Part shown: positions 22,681 through 33,330 of the stretch, piece after piece
Numbering within the stretch: the first letter of the stretch is position 1
How the letters are laid out: every line of letters begins with the position of its first letter
Source of the DNA: Pyrus communis
Taxonomy: Eukaryota; Streptophyta; Magnoliopsida; Rosales; Rosaceae
NCBI RefSeq assembly: GCF_963583255.1
Contig: NC_084803.1
Span: 10,700,122-10,764,121, forward strand
Direction: 5' to 3'
Length of the DNA: 64,000 bases
The notes under the pieces: generated by a model
Seen by the model: only the letters and a program-made list of their open reading frames with translations
The model's database searches: none
What the model was told of the DNA's origin: nothing
Program-made: the position numbers and the translations under genes

Positions 22681-24125
22681 AAAAAAAAAAAAAATAGTGA
22701 TATTAGATAATGTTCGAATGTTGTGGGTTTGTGCTTGTAGGCAATTAAATAAACTTTTAATCTAATGCACATAAATCATGTAGGTAAATTAGACCATTTT
22801 GAAAGTAAACTAGACCCTTTAAATTTTGGTTTGATGTAATAGGTAAATTAGACTATTTTGTAGGTAAGAATTGTGCGGAACATATAGCTTTTGTTTTGTG
22901 TATTAGGAATTGGAATATTAGCCGAAGCTGTTTTAGGTTTATTGTTGTGTTGGTAGGTAAATTAACTTATATATGTAATGCACAAAATTATGAATTAGTA
23001 TTATTATTTTTCAATTAGCATGTTATAACAATTTGAAAGTTAATACATTGAATATACAATGAATGGCATGAATTATTTTGTAAAATATATAAAATTAATT
23101 AAATGGATATAACAAGTAACTTATCCAAAAACCCCATCCAAGTATTAATAGGGGTAGTTTAGGCATTCGAAAAATACATAATTTGAAAAGTCAAACTTAA
23201 TTAAAGAATTTGTTTAATTGAAGGTTAGTCAATGGGCTTTATTCAAGAAAACAAAAGGAGATGAGTTTTAGTAGAGGAAAATATAGTTTCAAGGGGTAAT
23301 ATCAAATTTTTAGTAAAATTAAGCATCTATGTTGTCTGCGTGGCGAGAAAATGAAAACTTTGAACAAGTTGAATTCAACCCTGCATTGCCTGGTGATTTT
23401 GATGCATTCTAAAAGATAAGGAAGAAAGAAATTACCAAGTTTTACCAGTCCTCATCGACCCAGCGTCAAAGACGTACGGTTTGATTGCGTGACGCTCTTG
23501 GACTCCCACACACGACCTGGTCTATGAATCGATGATTTCTTCTTTTTAACTTCTAGTTCTCAAAAACAATAGTATAATACGCAACTCTAACCCCAACCCC
23601 GCTCAATTGAAAATTATCGGGAAGAGAAGGAAGCAAAATAAAAAGAGAAAACAGGTTACGTGAACAATTGTGAAAGATGTGTAAGACGAAAAAGCCAAAG
23701 TAGCCAATTCGAGAACAAGTCAAAGAAAAACATTTCCCATGCTGCAAGCTGTTTCCATAACCTTCGATTGGTATTCAGACATGTCCTGGTCTAAAAAATA
23801 CTGTAGTTAAGCTGACTGCAGTAGTTTGACTTCAAGTAAGGTACGCAAAAGAGTATCATATTTTGGACCAAACTTCAAATGTTTACTTTACCCTTGTCCC
23901 AAACTGGTGCCAAAGCTACCTTACCGACTTTTGTCACCCTTGCCTGATCCGTGGCTATGAGTATCATATTTTGGGCCTTCTCCTTCTGCACGAATCCAAA
24001 TCATACCCTAATGAGTACCGTACCAACTGGATCGCATTGACATGAAGATTGCCAACGTGGCCAGAAGCTAGCTAGTAGCGTTATGGGTTATGGCCGGAAC
24101 TAAACCTATCGTTCCTAGTCCAATA
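22681..24125. other. Intergenic, no gene seen
   Basis: AT-rich DNA. The open stretches at 23553 and 23863 are short and show no domain. No feature was recognised beyond scattered TAGGTAAATTAG repeats. Confidence 0.35.
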
Positions 24126-24927
24126 CAATGTTCTAAAAGCCGTCGGTCAGCAGGAAGGGGTTTGGCGCTTAGGGACTTAGGCGGAAGTCTAGACGGTTTT
24201 TTTTTTTTTTTTTAATTTTAATTGAATTTAAATAAATGCACAGATAATTCTTGCCTTGTTTTTTTAATTTTTTTAATTTTTTTATAGAGAAGAATAATTA
24301 TAGAGCAATCCTACACTTATCATATATTTCAATAATTATTTATACCATTTCACTAATAGAGGCAGAATTCAACAACACTTGTAGATCTCATTTTTATTAG
24401 AGAGATGATACAAATAAACGGTAAGAATAACATGTTTGACATGTTTATATGTATATGAGAGTTTTAGGTAATATTTTGGTGGGATAGGTGGAGACTTAAA
24501 AAGAGAGACAAAGATAATATATATAACGTTTTTTTATAAGAAAAGGATAATATCACGTTAAAAAAATAAAAAAAAGGGTAACAAATGTCAGCAAAAGTGG
24601 GGTCAGTTTAAAGAGAGGAAAAATAAGATAGACAAAACAAAAACTTAGCCAAAAAAAAAAAAAAAAAAAAAACCACTCGTGCAAACGACGTCGTTTTCTT
24701 CTTCTTCGTTGTGCTCCAGCTCCACATCTAAAAAAAACTTAGATTTCAGCTTAGTTTTGCACATAAGCTCGTGCGCCTAGCCCCGCCTAGACTTGTTTAG
24801 TCCCGCATAATCCCGCCTAGATCCGTCTAGTCCTGCCCAGCCATCTGTCTCATAAGCTTTCTAATTTGTGGCCGATTAGGATGAATCACGACTAGGCAAG
24901 TAGCCTAGATCGCTTTTTAGAACATTG
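24126..24927. mobile_element. hAT-like non-autonomous element
   Basis: Inverted ends CAATGTTCTAAAAGC (24126) and GCTTTTTAGAACATTG (24912-24927) bound 802 bp. Flanks GTCCAATA and GTCCGACA agree at 6 of 8 positions, consistent with an aged 8-bp hAT duplication. The interior carries poly-T, poly-A and a CCCGCCTAG-rich stretch but no transposase. Confidence 0.6.
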
Positions 24928-25234
24928 GTCCGACACTATCACCATTGCCGCCACCAAACTCCACTTCAACTTTACCACCTGTTGCCACCGCTTTTTCTAA
25001 TTATCATCTCCACCATGGTCATGTCTTTCTTCTTTAGTACTTACATCTAAATATTAACTCTAAATCTACCTCCAGAAGTAGAACATATATATTATATATA
25101 AAACATGTGTGCTTTTTTGTGTATTTTTTTTTTATATCAATAACACTATTTGTATCACATACATATAAAATATATGACCACCTCTATATAAAATATATAG
25201 AAAAGTAGATTCCAACTCAAATCCATTTTGAGAT

Positions 25235-25402
25235 GGATAATGCTAGAGAGATTAAATTTGTAGAGTAAATTTTGTAACTAAATGACATGAAAGTTGATGA
25301 TTGAATTATTACTTAAGTATTGATTAATGTGCTTATTTCTTATTAGTGACACATCATTTAGTTTGCAATTTAGTCTACAAATTTAAATTTTCTAGCGTTA
25401 CC
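25235..25402. mobile_element. Mutator-like MITE, 9-bp TSD
   Basis: 168-bp element with ends GGATAATGCTAGAGAGATTA and, reverse-complemented on the right, GGTAACGCTAGAAAATTTAA. It is flanked on both sides by TTTTGAGAT (25226-25234 and 25403-25411), an exact 9-bp target duplication. Related copies lie at 31562 and 52537. Confidence 0.8.
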
Positions 25403-25979
25403 TTTTGAGATTAATACACATCGACATCGACCCTTCCTGTGTTCTTTGTGGCAGCCTCATTGAAACAACTTCCCATTTCATGAGCGACAGCTACTTTGCT
25501 CGGTGCCTATGACTTTTTTCTTCACTAGGCATATCTTCTCAGTCCTCTTCCTCTCTTTTCAGAGCAACTCCAGTGTGAAGAAGGCCCCCTAGGGAAACTT
25601 CCTATTCAATCCCCTCCAATGAGCAGTAACTGCCTTTTGCATCTCCACCCTTAAACTGAATAGCCATGGCAATAGGCAATAAGATATTAGTATTTTTATT
25701 TTATAAAATAGTACAAAATAATTTTATTTGTAATTTCGGATAAGATTTTTAATTGTTCTCGTTGCGCTAGGTGTCATTATCCGAAAAGACAATTTTTGGT
25801 GATAGATTTCGATAAGATTTTTATCCAATGCCATCGTGCCACGTGTTGTTACCTTTTCAGAATCGTTGAGGATATATTTCCGATAAGATTTTTAACTAAT
25901 CACGTCGCACCATGTGTCACAATCTGTTTACGATATTTGAGGATAGATTTCGATCAGATTTTTAACGAATGACTGCATC

Positions 25980-26916
25980 TGCAGACCAAGTGGATGAGAT
26001 AGCGAGGATGGGGAAATCAACCATTCTTGAGTCCCTGATGATATTTTGCTCCACAATCGAATTTATCTACACCACAGAATACCTCCAGAGACTTACTAAG
26101 ATGGACTTGCAAAGGCTTCTAAAGAAGGGCGAGATGTGAGGTTTTCCTGAGATGATTGGAAGCATCGACTGTATGCACTGGACCTGGAAAAACTGTCAAA
26201 GTGCATGGCAATGAGCTTATGGGGACAAAAAATGAGCAAAAAGTATCATTTTGGAGGCGGTGGCTTCATTTGATACATGGATTTAGCATGCTTTTTGTGG
26301 TGTTTCGGTAACTCAAAATGACCTCAATGTCATTGCCCAATCCCCAGTGTTCAACGATATCCTGCAAGGAAAAGCACCAAAAGTCACGTACTGGGTCAAC
26401 GGACATAAGTATTACGAGCCATACTACCTAGCAGATGACATTTACCCAAGGTAGTTATCGTTTGTCAAAACAGTGCCACGTCCGCGAAGTGCAAAGGAAA
26501 AACACTTTGCAAGCTATCAAGAAGGGTGTAGAAAGGATGCTAAGCATTGTTTTGGTATCCTCCAAACTCGTTGGGCGATTCTCAAGGGTGCTGCTAGAAT
26601 ATTTGATTTATAGTCTCTTCGATCCATCATGATGACGTGCATCATTCTTCACAACATGATTGTGAAAGATGAGTACGATTATGATGCCGTTAATGAATAC
26701 GAGCCAAACACGATGAACAATTGAAGAACACAAATATATTATGCTCATGACGTCACTGAAGAACCCGTGCAACACGAGCCATTACAAAGGGATAGACGTT
26801 ACAATGAAAGGCTCATTCGACAATATACTTTACTTCAGGACCCATATATGCACAATGTTCGACAAATTGACTTGATAAAGCACCGGTGGGAATTGAAACA
26901 AGCTCAAGAAACTTAA
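25980..26916 (+). pseudogene. Harbinger transposase (HARBI1-like) remnant
   Basis: Across frames the stretch reads as a plant DDE_4 nuclease. GSIDCMHWTWKNCQ holds the first catalytic Asp, then come SVTQNDLNVIAQSPVFND (second Asp region), YYLADDIYP, FGILQTRWAIL, and MMTCIILHNMIVKDE. The C-terminal frame ends at RWELKQAQET with a stop at 26914-26916. Several stops and frameshifts interrupt it (around 26138, 26215, 26233, 26454 and 26610), and the N-terminal third is missing. It is not functional. Confidence 0.8.
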
Positions 26917-27248
26917 GTTCATTTAGTGTGTTTGTTTTCATTTGGTGTATTTATTTAATTTTATTTGGTGTGTTTTTTAAGTTCATCTAGTGAGTTTTTT
27001 TATTTATTTAGTGTGTTCGTAATTTTATTTGGTATGTTTATGTAATTTTATTTGGTGTGTTTATGTCATTTGAATAAAGATTCTCTTAGTTTAAATAAAT
27101 TACCAAATTAAATAAATATACTCTTAGTTTAAATAAAGTACTAAATTCAATAAATTGGAAACAACATAAAGTACTCTATTCAATAAATAAGAAATTACAA
27201 TCCAAAGTGATTGGAAAATTATGGGCTCTGATTAAAAACAAATTCCCT

Positions 27249-28299
27249 AGTCCCTCGTGAATGGAAAATGATCACCTAACCAATTTGTGGTGCTAGGACC
27301 ATCTCCTCTTGTTCTCGCTTCTCTTGCATGCCTCCTTCGCACCACGTCTGCTTTCTTCGAATTCCAAAAATATTTAGAATTCGGATACATCGCCTCTACA
27401 GGCTCTTTCATAATATCACGATCTTGTTGAGCCCTTCTTTCTTCTCTAAGCTCTTCCCTTTCTTGCTTAAGTAGCTTTCTATCTCTCTCATTAGCTTGAA
27501 ATAATCTTTCAACAACTGCAGCTTTTGCCTCCTCTCTAGCCTTATCAGCCTTAAATTTAGCCATTTCTTACGCCAAAGTCAATTCATCTTGGCGAGCAAG
27601 TCCTTCCATATATTTTGCATAATTATTCTTGGAAGCACTTCATTTTCTCTTTGAAGCCTCCTTACCTTGAGGCCTAATTGGATAACGGGTCGACCCCGAC
27701 CCTTATTCAGGGGGCGTTTCCGGCACTTCTTCTGTGTCGATTTCATGAACATGCGAGGCATGTTCGGGCGTAGAGTGTAGATGGGTGCTGTTCATGACAA
27801 CTTCTGGACTGACATGCACAACTTTGAATTTAGGACAATCTTTGACAATATTCCAACATTCCCATAGGGTGAATGATTTGTTTTTGTTGTTGGTTTTGGC
27901 ATTATACCAAGATTATGCTTGAAGTGTCTACACAGTGCGGGAGAAGAAATAATTATAATCAAAATAGCTAATGTAAATTTGGATATAGCACAAACAAATA
28001 AATAATATATTGTTACTTGATCCACTAAATTTTTCCCATTTCGAAGATTACTACTAGCTTGTGCCAAGGCGTATCTCCAAAGACTAAACGATTGGCTGAG
28101 TATTCTCCAACGACTAGACATTGATTCTTTGGTTCTTTGCCCACCAATTTTCTCAAGAAATGTGATATGAATAAGACTCCATATTTCTCGCAACTGCATC
28201 TCATTACCCTAATCGGATCATGAGTAACTTTAACCCAGCTAAAACACAATGTAACATCCTTAATAAGCGTCCAATTCGTACCTGCATCATTAGTCATTT
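27249..28299 (-). pseudogene. Harbinger ORF1 (Myb/SANT-like protein) remnant
   Basis: On the minus strand fragments read as the trihelix-type Myb/SANT partner of Harbinger transposases. They include an N-terminal block with EKIGGQRTKESMSSRWRIL, an intron-like gap near 27925-28020, a middle NHSPYGNVGILSKI block in another frame, and a C-terminal coiled part (AREEAKAAVVERLFQANERD to KKADVVRRRHAREARTRGD). In intact elements this protein binds the transposon ends and imports the transposase. The frames do not join without shifts. Confidence 0.65.
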
Positions 28300-29062
28300 T
28301 GTTGGAAACCAATTGGATTGAAACTTTGAGAGAAAGAATGGAATGTGGTTGAAAGTATTTGAGAAAATATGAAATTTTGGTGTAAGGTAGAAGATAATGA
28401 GAATGTATTTATAGAAAAGTAAAATTTTTTAATTTTTTTTTTATTTTTTAAAATTTATTTTGGATTTTTTATTATTAATTTTTAACATTTTTTTATTGAC
28501 TTAATTAATTTTTGCCATTGGATTAAAAAAAAATTGATATCCAACCTTCCAAATTGTGCCATGTGGCACAACGGTGACATTTCAGAATTTTTTAATGTGA
28601 ATTCTTTGTTTTTAATTTATAAAGGCGAATAACGTGGACCGTTGATCTCAAATCCAACGGCTGATATTAAGGAAGGTTTGAATTTTTTTTTTTACCGTTG
28701 GAAATCCAACGGTACAGAAAAAGTAACCATTGAAATCCAACGAATGACGACGCGCCACGTGGCCCACCAACGGTAACATTTCAGCCATCTACACCGCGAG
28801 CCCTACCGACTGAAAAGCTATCGGTGACACGCCCCCACGCGCACGTGAACGACACGCGTCTGACGCAATTTTTTTTTTAAACATGGATGACGTCAGCTAT
28901 GCATCACACAGCCCTCAGGCTCTCGGGCCACCGATTCGAGCTGGGCCTCTCACTCGAGCGCCCTACCCAATCGCTCGCATGGGTTGGAGTAAGGAGCTGG
29001 GGCTATTGGGTCAATTTTCTCGTCGATCTATCGGGCTATTGTTCCCGGTGGAATTGCTCTCA

Positions 29063-29304
29063 TGGATTAGGTGACCACTACCCGTAGATCCTTGCCTAAT
29101 GCAGACTTTGATTGCTTCCTGGCACTGGCAGAGGCAGGTAAGGACTACAGTAGTCCTAGGCCTATCCTAACATATAAGGTTAGTATTACACATATTTCTA
29201 TTGCTTTGCAACCCTCCTTAACAACTAAAAGAAATTCAATCATTATCTATTTTTCATCCAACAACTCCTATCAAAAAATTAAGTATATATTTTAAATGGT
29301 CATT
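29063..29304. other. Short spacer between transposons
   Basis: Non-coding AT-rich DNA between the Harbinger element and the MITE at 29314. Confidence 0.4.
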
Positions 29305-29313
29305 TATCACAAA

Positions 29314-29462
29314 GGGTGGTGTTATCCATATACCTTTTTTTACTTTCCACACACCCCATGTTAATTTATGTTATTTGATTTTCTTTAATTCCTTCGATTC
29401 GACGGCCAAAAATTGAGAGGATTGTGCAGAAGGTGAAAAGAAGTTTGTAGATAACACCACCC
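29314..29462. mobile_element. Mutator-like MITE, 9-bp TSD
   Basis: 149 bp with ends GGGTGGTGTTATCCATA and, reverse-complemented from the right, GGGTGGTGTTATCTACA. It is flanked by TATCACAAA on both sides (29305-29313 and 29463-29471), an exact 9-bp duplication. It is non-coding, and a degraded relative is at 16334. Confidence 0.85.
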
Positions 29463-30119
29463 TATCACAAATCAATAACATTTAAATTAAAACCCATCAT
29501 TTACTTTTAATTACAAAAATTGTATTTCACTTATGAATGGGCAAGGTTATTCCCTATTCTTATTGAATTTCATATATTTAGCCAATCCAAATCCCAAGTT
29601 TATTGAATAAAGAACAAAAAAGTTTGTAATACTCTATTATTCAATATAAAACATGTTTCTATCCTATCCCACCTCTCACTTGAGTTTTCGGGTTTGCAAA
29701 TTTTTTTGTAACTCTCTCTATTGAGTTTAATAATTCTTTCAATAGTATAGATGACATCATGCAACGGTTTTAAAATATAAAATTTGTCAAGAATACTTAT
29801 GATTACTATGAATAGATAAAATTATCTATGAATATGTTAACTTTGAATTCTTAATTATTTGGATACATATTATGATGTTTTGCATTAGTAATTTTATAAC
29901 CACTATTCATTTTTTCTTCTTCTATACTTGTGTGTGGTCCCTCCTCACAAGAAATCCTGACTCCACCATTGCTAATTCTCATCTGGACTATTTGAGAAGC
30001 TAGAAACTGATTCTCCCAACCTAGTCGCTGCTAGAGCCATCAATTGGTGGCAAGAATTTGTTAAAATCAGCTTATCCCTCTTGGCCACTCCTTCCTATGC
30101 TGGCACTCTCCAATGTTTG

Positions 30120-30388
30120 TCTAAACCAGTACGATCCCTTAAGCTTAACATTGACTATGGGTGGCGTGTGGATATTAAGCTAGGAGTTGTTGGAGCTGTC
30201 TTTCGTAATTTAGATGGCATGTTCGTTTCTGCAGCGCCAAGTTTCTTTGATATATCTGCTCGCTTCTTCAGGCGGAAGCCTTGGCGGCTAGAGAAGGTAT
30301 TACCTTCGTTGCTGGGAGGGGTTATCAAAACTTTATCCTTGAGAGCAATTTGCTCCAGATTGTTTCTGCCTTGCGAGATTGATCTATC
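30120..30388 (+). pseudogene. RNase H-like domain remnant of a LINE-type element
   Basis: LNIDYGWRVDIKLGVVGAVF followed by RNLDGMFVSAAPSFFD matches the reverse-transcriptase-like RNase H domain common in plant LINEs. After a frameshift near 30270 the other frame continues QAEALAAREG, GRGYQNFILESN and LLQIVSALRD. No reverse transcriptase was found nearby, so it is a 5'-truncated, shifted fragment. Confidence 0.65.
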
Positions 30389-30725
30389 AACCTCTTGTCC
30401 ATTGTTAGGACTTGAAGGCAATGCTAGACTAGATCACTAGAGTCTCAGTTACCCATGTCTGTTGCCATGGGCAAAGCTACATAGGAACAAGAAGGGGCGG
30501 CCGTCCCTTCGGTCGCTAGAAATCACCATTGAAAGTGAGGATTTCGCCCCTATGGTCCTCTGAACTGCCGTCGAAATCTGTTGCCCTACTTCGTTGTTTA
30601 TGTGTTTTATACTCCGGTTCTTTTTTTTCTTTTTCTTTTTTTATTTTTATTTTTTAATACCCAAGCCACAACGATGTTGTTTTAGTTCTAGGATAAAAAA
30701 AAAACATAGAACTGCGTTGTTAAGG

Positions 30726-30960
30726 AGGGATACAGTAAGGCTGTCATTATTCAAAAGTTTGTTAAGTTGTTTGATACTACGAAGGAATTGGGTGTGTAGA
30801 GAAGTTTCAAATCCTATGAGACTCTATTTAAGGCCATTATGCGTCACAATTGGTATAATGGCCAAGAGGTATTTTAATGCAATGTTGAGTGTGGGAATAA
30901 AAGCCAGTAGGCATACTTATAAATTATATGAGTCACGAGGTCATGCCCACAATGAGCTAT
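30726..30960 (+). pseudogene. PPR gene fragment A
   Basis: Across two frames it reads KLFDTTKELGV, then MAKRYFNAMLSVGIKASRHTY, a pentatricopeptide repeat of the type seen in plant organelle RNA-processing proteins. Frameshifts and stops interrupt it near 30798 and 30850. There is no start codon or flanking PPR array. Confidence 0.55.
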
Positions 30961-30999
30961 TGTAGAGAGAATCGATAAAAAGATACCTTGTATCTCTTC

Positions 31000-31245
31000 C
31001 ATAACATGATATCTAAGTCAAAAGACAATGATGAAAAGCCTGATAATTTCACCATTCCCATTGCTCTAAAGGCGTGTGCGAGGTTGAGGCATTCATATAT
31101 GAGAAAATAATACATGGGTTTGTGATGACAAGGTTGCGATGAATATGTTTGTGGGTTATGCGTTATTGAATTGTATTCCAACTGTAGAGAAATGGGCAAG
31201 ATTTTGAAAATTTTTGACGAATTTTCGCAACCGAATGTGATTTTA
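31000..31245 (+). pseudogene. PPR gene fragment B
   Basis: Reads KPDNFTIPIALKACARLRH, then KIIHGFVMT, then MNMFVGYALLNC and EMGKILKIFDEFSQPNVIL across three frames. These are typical E/DYW-class PPR segments. Fragment A is of a different PPR type, so this looks like a patchwork of two genes rather than one decayed gene. Confidence 0.55.
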
Positions 31246-31561
31246 TAGAGCGTATAAAAAAGAAGGCAAAAATTTCTACCTTTTTGTAGCCCGACAATTC
31301 ATGACCTCGCCACTGGGCCGCCAAAGGAAACGAATTGCACACGACTTGCTCGAGCTGCTCTCACATCAGGTGCTGTCCATAATTGTAACTGGTTTGTGGA
31401 ATTACCATATCTTGTTACCGATCTCTTGTTTGACGGATCACTTTGTAACCAGTCTTGTGACTTTCTAGATTTAATAGAACCTCTGCCCCTTATTTTCAAA
31501 TCCATTTGAATATTTAAGGAAAAATCCACACACCCTTTGAATACCTTCTTATATTAAAAGA
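31246..31561. other. Spacer, no gene seen
   Basis: Intergenic stretch between the PPR relics and a MITE. No coding signal was recognised. Confidence 0.35.
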
Positions 31562-31711
31562 GTAATGTTAGAGAGATCAAAATTTTAAACTAAATTTGTA
31601 AACCAAATGATATATCATTAATAAGAAACAATGATATTAATCGACACTTAGTTAACAATCGAATCATTTATAATCGCATTATTTGATTTAAAAATTTAAT
31701 CTCCCCATCAT
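31562..31711. mobile_element. MITE, degraded copy of the 25235 family
   Basis: Begins GTAATGTTAGAGAGATCAAA and contains ATGATATATCATTAATAAG and AAAATTTAATCTCC near the right end, matching the 25235-25402 element in order. A clear target duplication is not visible. Confidence 0.5.
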
Positions 31712-31988
31712 TTCTGGTAGAAGTATTACGCGTTAATCATAGGAAAAGGTCGGTACATAGATTGACTGACGGGTTGACTAAAGTTTGAACCGAGCACGAC
31801 CAAACCCATCTCAATGGAGAGCTGGCCTTAATTAATTCATTCAAAAAATTCGAGCAAATAAAAAAAAAAAACAAAAAATTCCAACCCTGAACGGAAAAAT
31901 CATTGTTTTATTAATAATGAAAACTATCAATCAAAAGGATGAACATAATTTCGATAATACATGAATAAATACAAGGTATTAAGTACAT
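31712..31988. other. 3' flank of the 32-kb phytocyanin gene
   Basis: Non-coding. The right part is presumably the 3' UTR of the minus-strand gene ending at 31989. Confidence 0.4.
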
Positions 31989-32710
31989 TTAATTAAAGCT
32001 ATAGAAGAAGATGGCCATCGCAGTGGAGAGGATTAGGGCACCAATATTAACGGTGAGAGAAGAAGAGGCGTTGCGGTCCCACCAGCGATCATCATCTTCA
32101 GAAATCTTGATAGTCACCTTCTGCCCTAAATCACTGCAGTGATTACCTACGGTGCAGATGAAGTAACGGGTCACGTTGGAAGTCAGTGTAATACTTGCAG
32201 GGCTGGAATCATAAAAAGCAAGAGGGTTCGAATTTGAGCAGTTTTCGTAATCAGCCTTCGATACTTCAGCTACTGTGTGTGATCCACTCCACTTGAATAC
32301 TGCAAAAAGATATAAATGAATAAATAAATAAACAGATGTTCATCAATCGGAAGGAGAAATTTACTTTGCAGAATGTCATTTTCAAGGGACGATCTAGGTT
32401 CTACGTTGAAGAAATAGGGATTAATTTTCTCGATGCGTTGTCTGGAAAAACATGACGTCTTGCACAGAGCTGAACTGAATAAGAAAGAACTAACACTAAT
32501 GAAGATTTAGAGGAAGAAATTTTAATTACCTATTGTATCATTAATCTGAAATCTTTTTGTGTTAGCCCAGGTGGAGTAGGCAACAGAGCCGGCTGGAGGA
32601 ATAGTCCATTCCAAATCGTCTCCGACTGTGTAATTATCAGCTGCGGCACCGTTGAACAAGGCCACTGCAACAAGAAGAAAGCAACCAACCAATCCCATAC
32701 GACTCACCAT
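31989..32710 (-). CDS. Phytocyanin with a one-residue insertion in the copper loop
   Basis: Two exons (32710-32530 and 32299-31989) encode 163 residues. A signal peptide at about residues 1-24 is followed by DNYTVGDDLEWTIPPAG. Ligands are His68 (GSHTV), Cys109, His114 and a Gln in FICTVGNHCSDLGQK. Compared with the other copies (NHCxxGQK) there is one extra residue between Cys115 and the Gln, so Gln120 sits one position later than usual. The conserved Gly before the Trp in the first motif is Glu (DLEW where others have LGW). A short acidic and Trp-containing linker (EDDDRWWDR) replaces the usual Pro/Ser linker, then a hydrophobic GPI-type tail follows. Copper binding is probable but the site geometry may differ. 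A TATA-like TATAAG lies ~120 bp upstream. Confidence 0.87.
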
Positions 32711-33096
32711 TTCTCTGCTGTGTGTTCTTCTTTACGTCGTCCCTGGCTAAAAACCCTAATCTCTTTTTTTCTCTTTGGAAATTATGTTTTTTGGTGGATG
32801 ATGAATCAATCATTTTAACGTCTACTACTTATACAAAAGGGAAGGATGACCAAGGGCTATAGAATTGATTGATTTTAACATATCGAAGGCGAGTTTCCTT
32901 GCTTTCAAATAAGGCGACTGAAGACCAAAAGCTATATTGTGTTCAACAATCATTTTTGAAAATGGAATACGATATTCATTAATAATGGAGGAATACTTAC
33001 AAACAAAGGAAATGATGCATATAAAGGGCTTCAATAAAAATCTTGCTAGAGATTTCAATTTAGTCTGAGGAAAAAATAGCATCTCGCACTAACATA
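32711..33096. other. Promoter side of the 32-kb phytocyanin gene
   Basis: Contains a probable TATA (TTGTATAAG on the minus strand at 32828-32836). No gene was recognised, and the open minus-strand stretch at 32825-33082 shows no domain. Confidence 0.4.
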
Positions 33097-33330
33097 CTAA
33101 TTAGAATTACTATCGTCAAACAAAATGTCTAAGATAATATCCGGTGGTTCTTCAAACCACACAACGAGATTGGTTACATTCAAGCTAAATCTTGCCAAAC
33201 CATGTGCAACCTTATTAGTCACGCGCTTGCTAAAGGAGACCATCCCTCGGGGAAAAGTCATCATCAGACTTTGGGCATCATCCAACACATGACCAAATTG
33301 ACCAATATCTGTTGAACATTCTAAAAATAG
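33097..33330 (-). pseudogene. C-terminus of a LINE-type RNase H domain
   Basis: Minus-strand frame reads GHVLDDAQSLMMTFPRGMVS, then NKVAHGLARFSLNVTN and VVWFEEPPDIILDILFDD to a stop. This is the usual C-terminal end of plant LINE RNase H-like proteins (the NKVAH.LA motif). The upstream catalytic part is absent. Confidence 0.6.

Larger units (their letters stand above)
25562..29059. mobile_element. PIF/Harbinger transposon, 3.5 kb, degenerate
   Basis: Ends are GAGCAACTCCAGTG and, reverse-complemented from the right, GAGCAATTCCACCGGG. TCA flanks both sides (25559-25561 and 29060-29062), a 3-bp duplication of Harbinger size, although the usual target is TWA. It carries both genes expected of an autonomous element, a DDE transposase (+) and a Myb/SANT-like protein (-), facing each other. 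Both are broken, so movement would need help in trans. The stretch 28883-29059 near the right end is GC-rich and open in two frames but is part of the element. Confidence 0.75.

Noticed and set aside
27247..27564. Stand-alone Glu/Arg-rich coiled-coil gene
   Set aside because: Its sequence and position identify it as the C-terminal part of the Harbinger Myb/SANT-like protein.
28883..29087. Two overlapping open frames in GC-rich DNA
   Set aside because: They fall in the right end of the Harbinger element and have no recognisable product.
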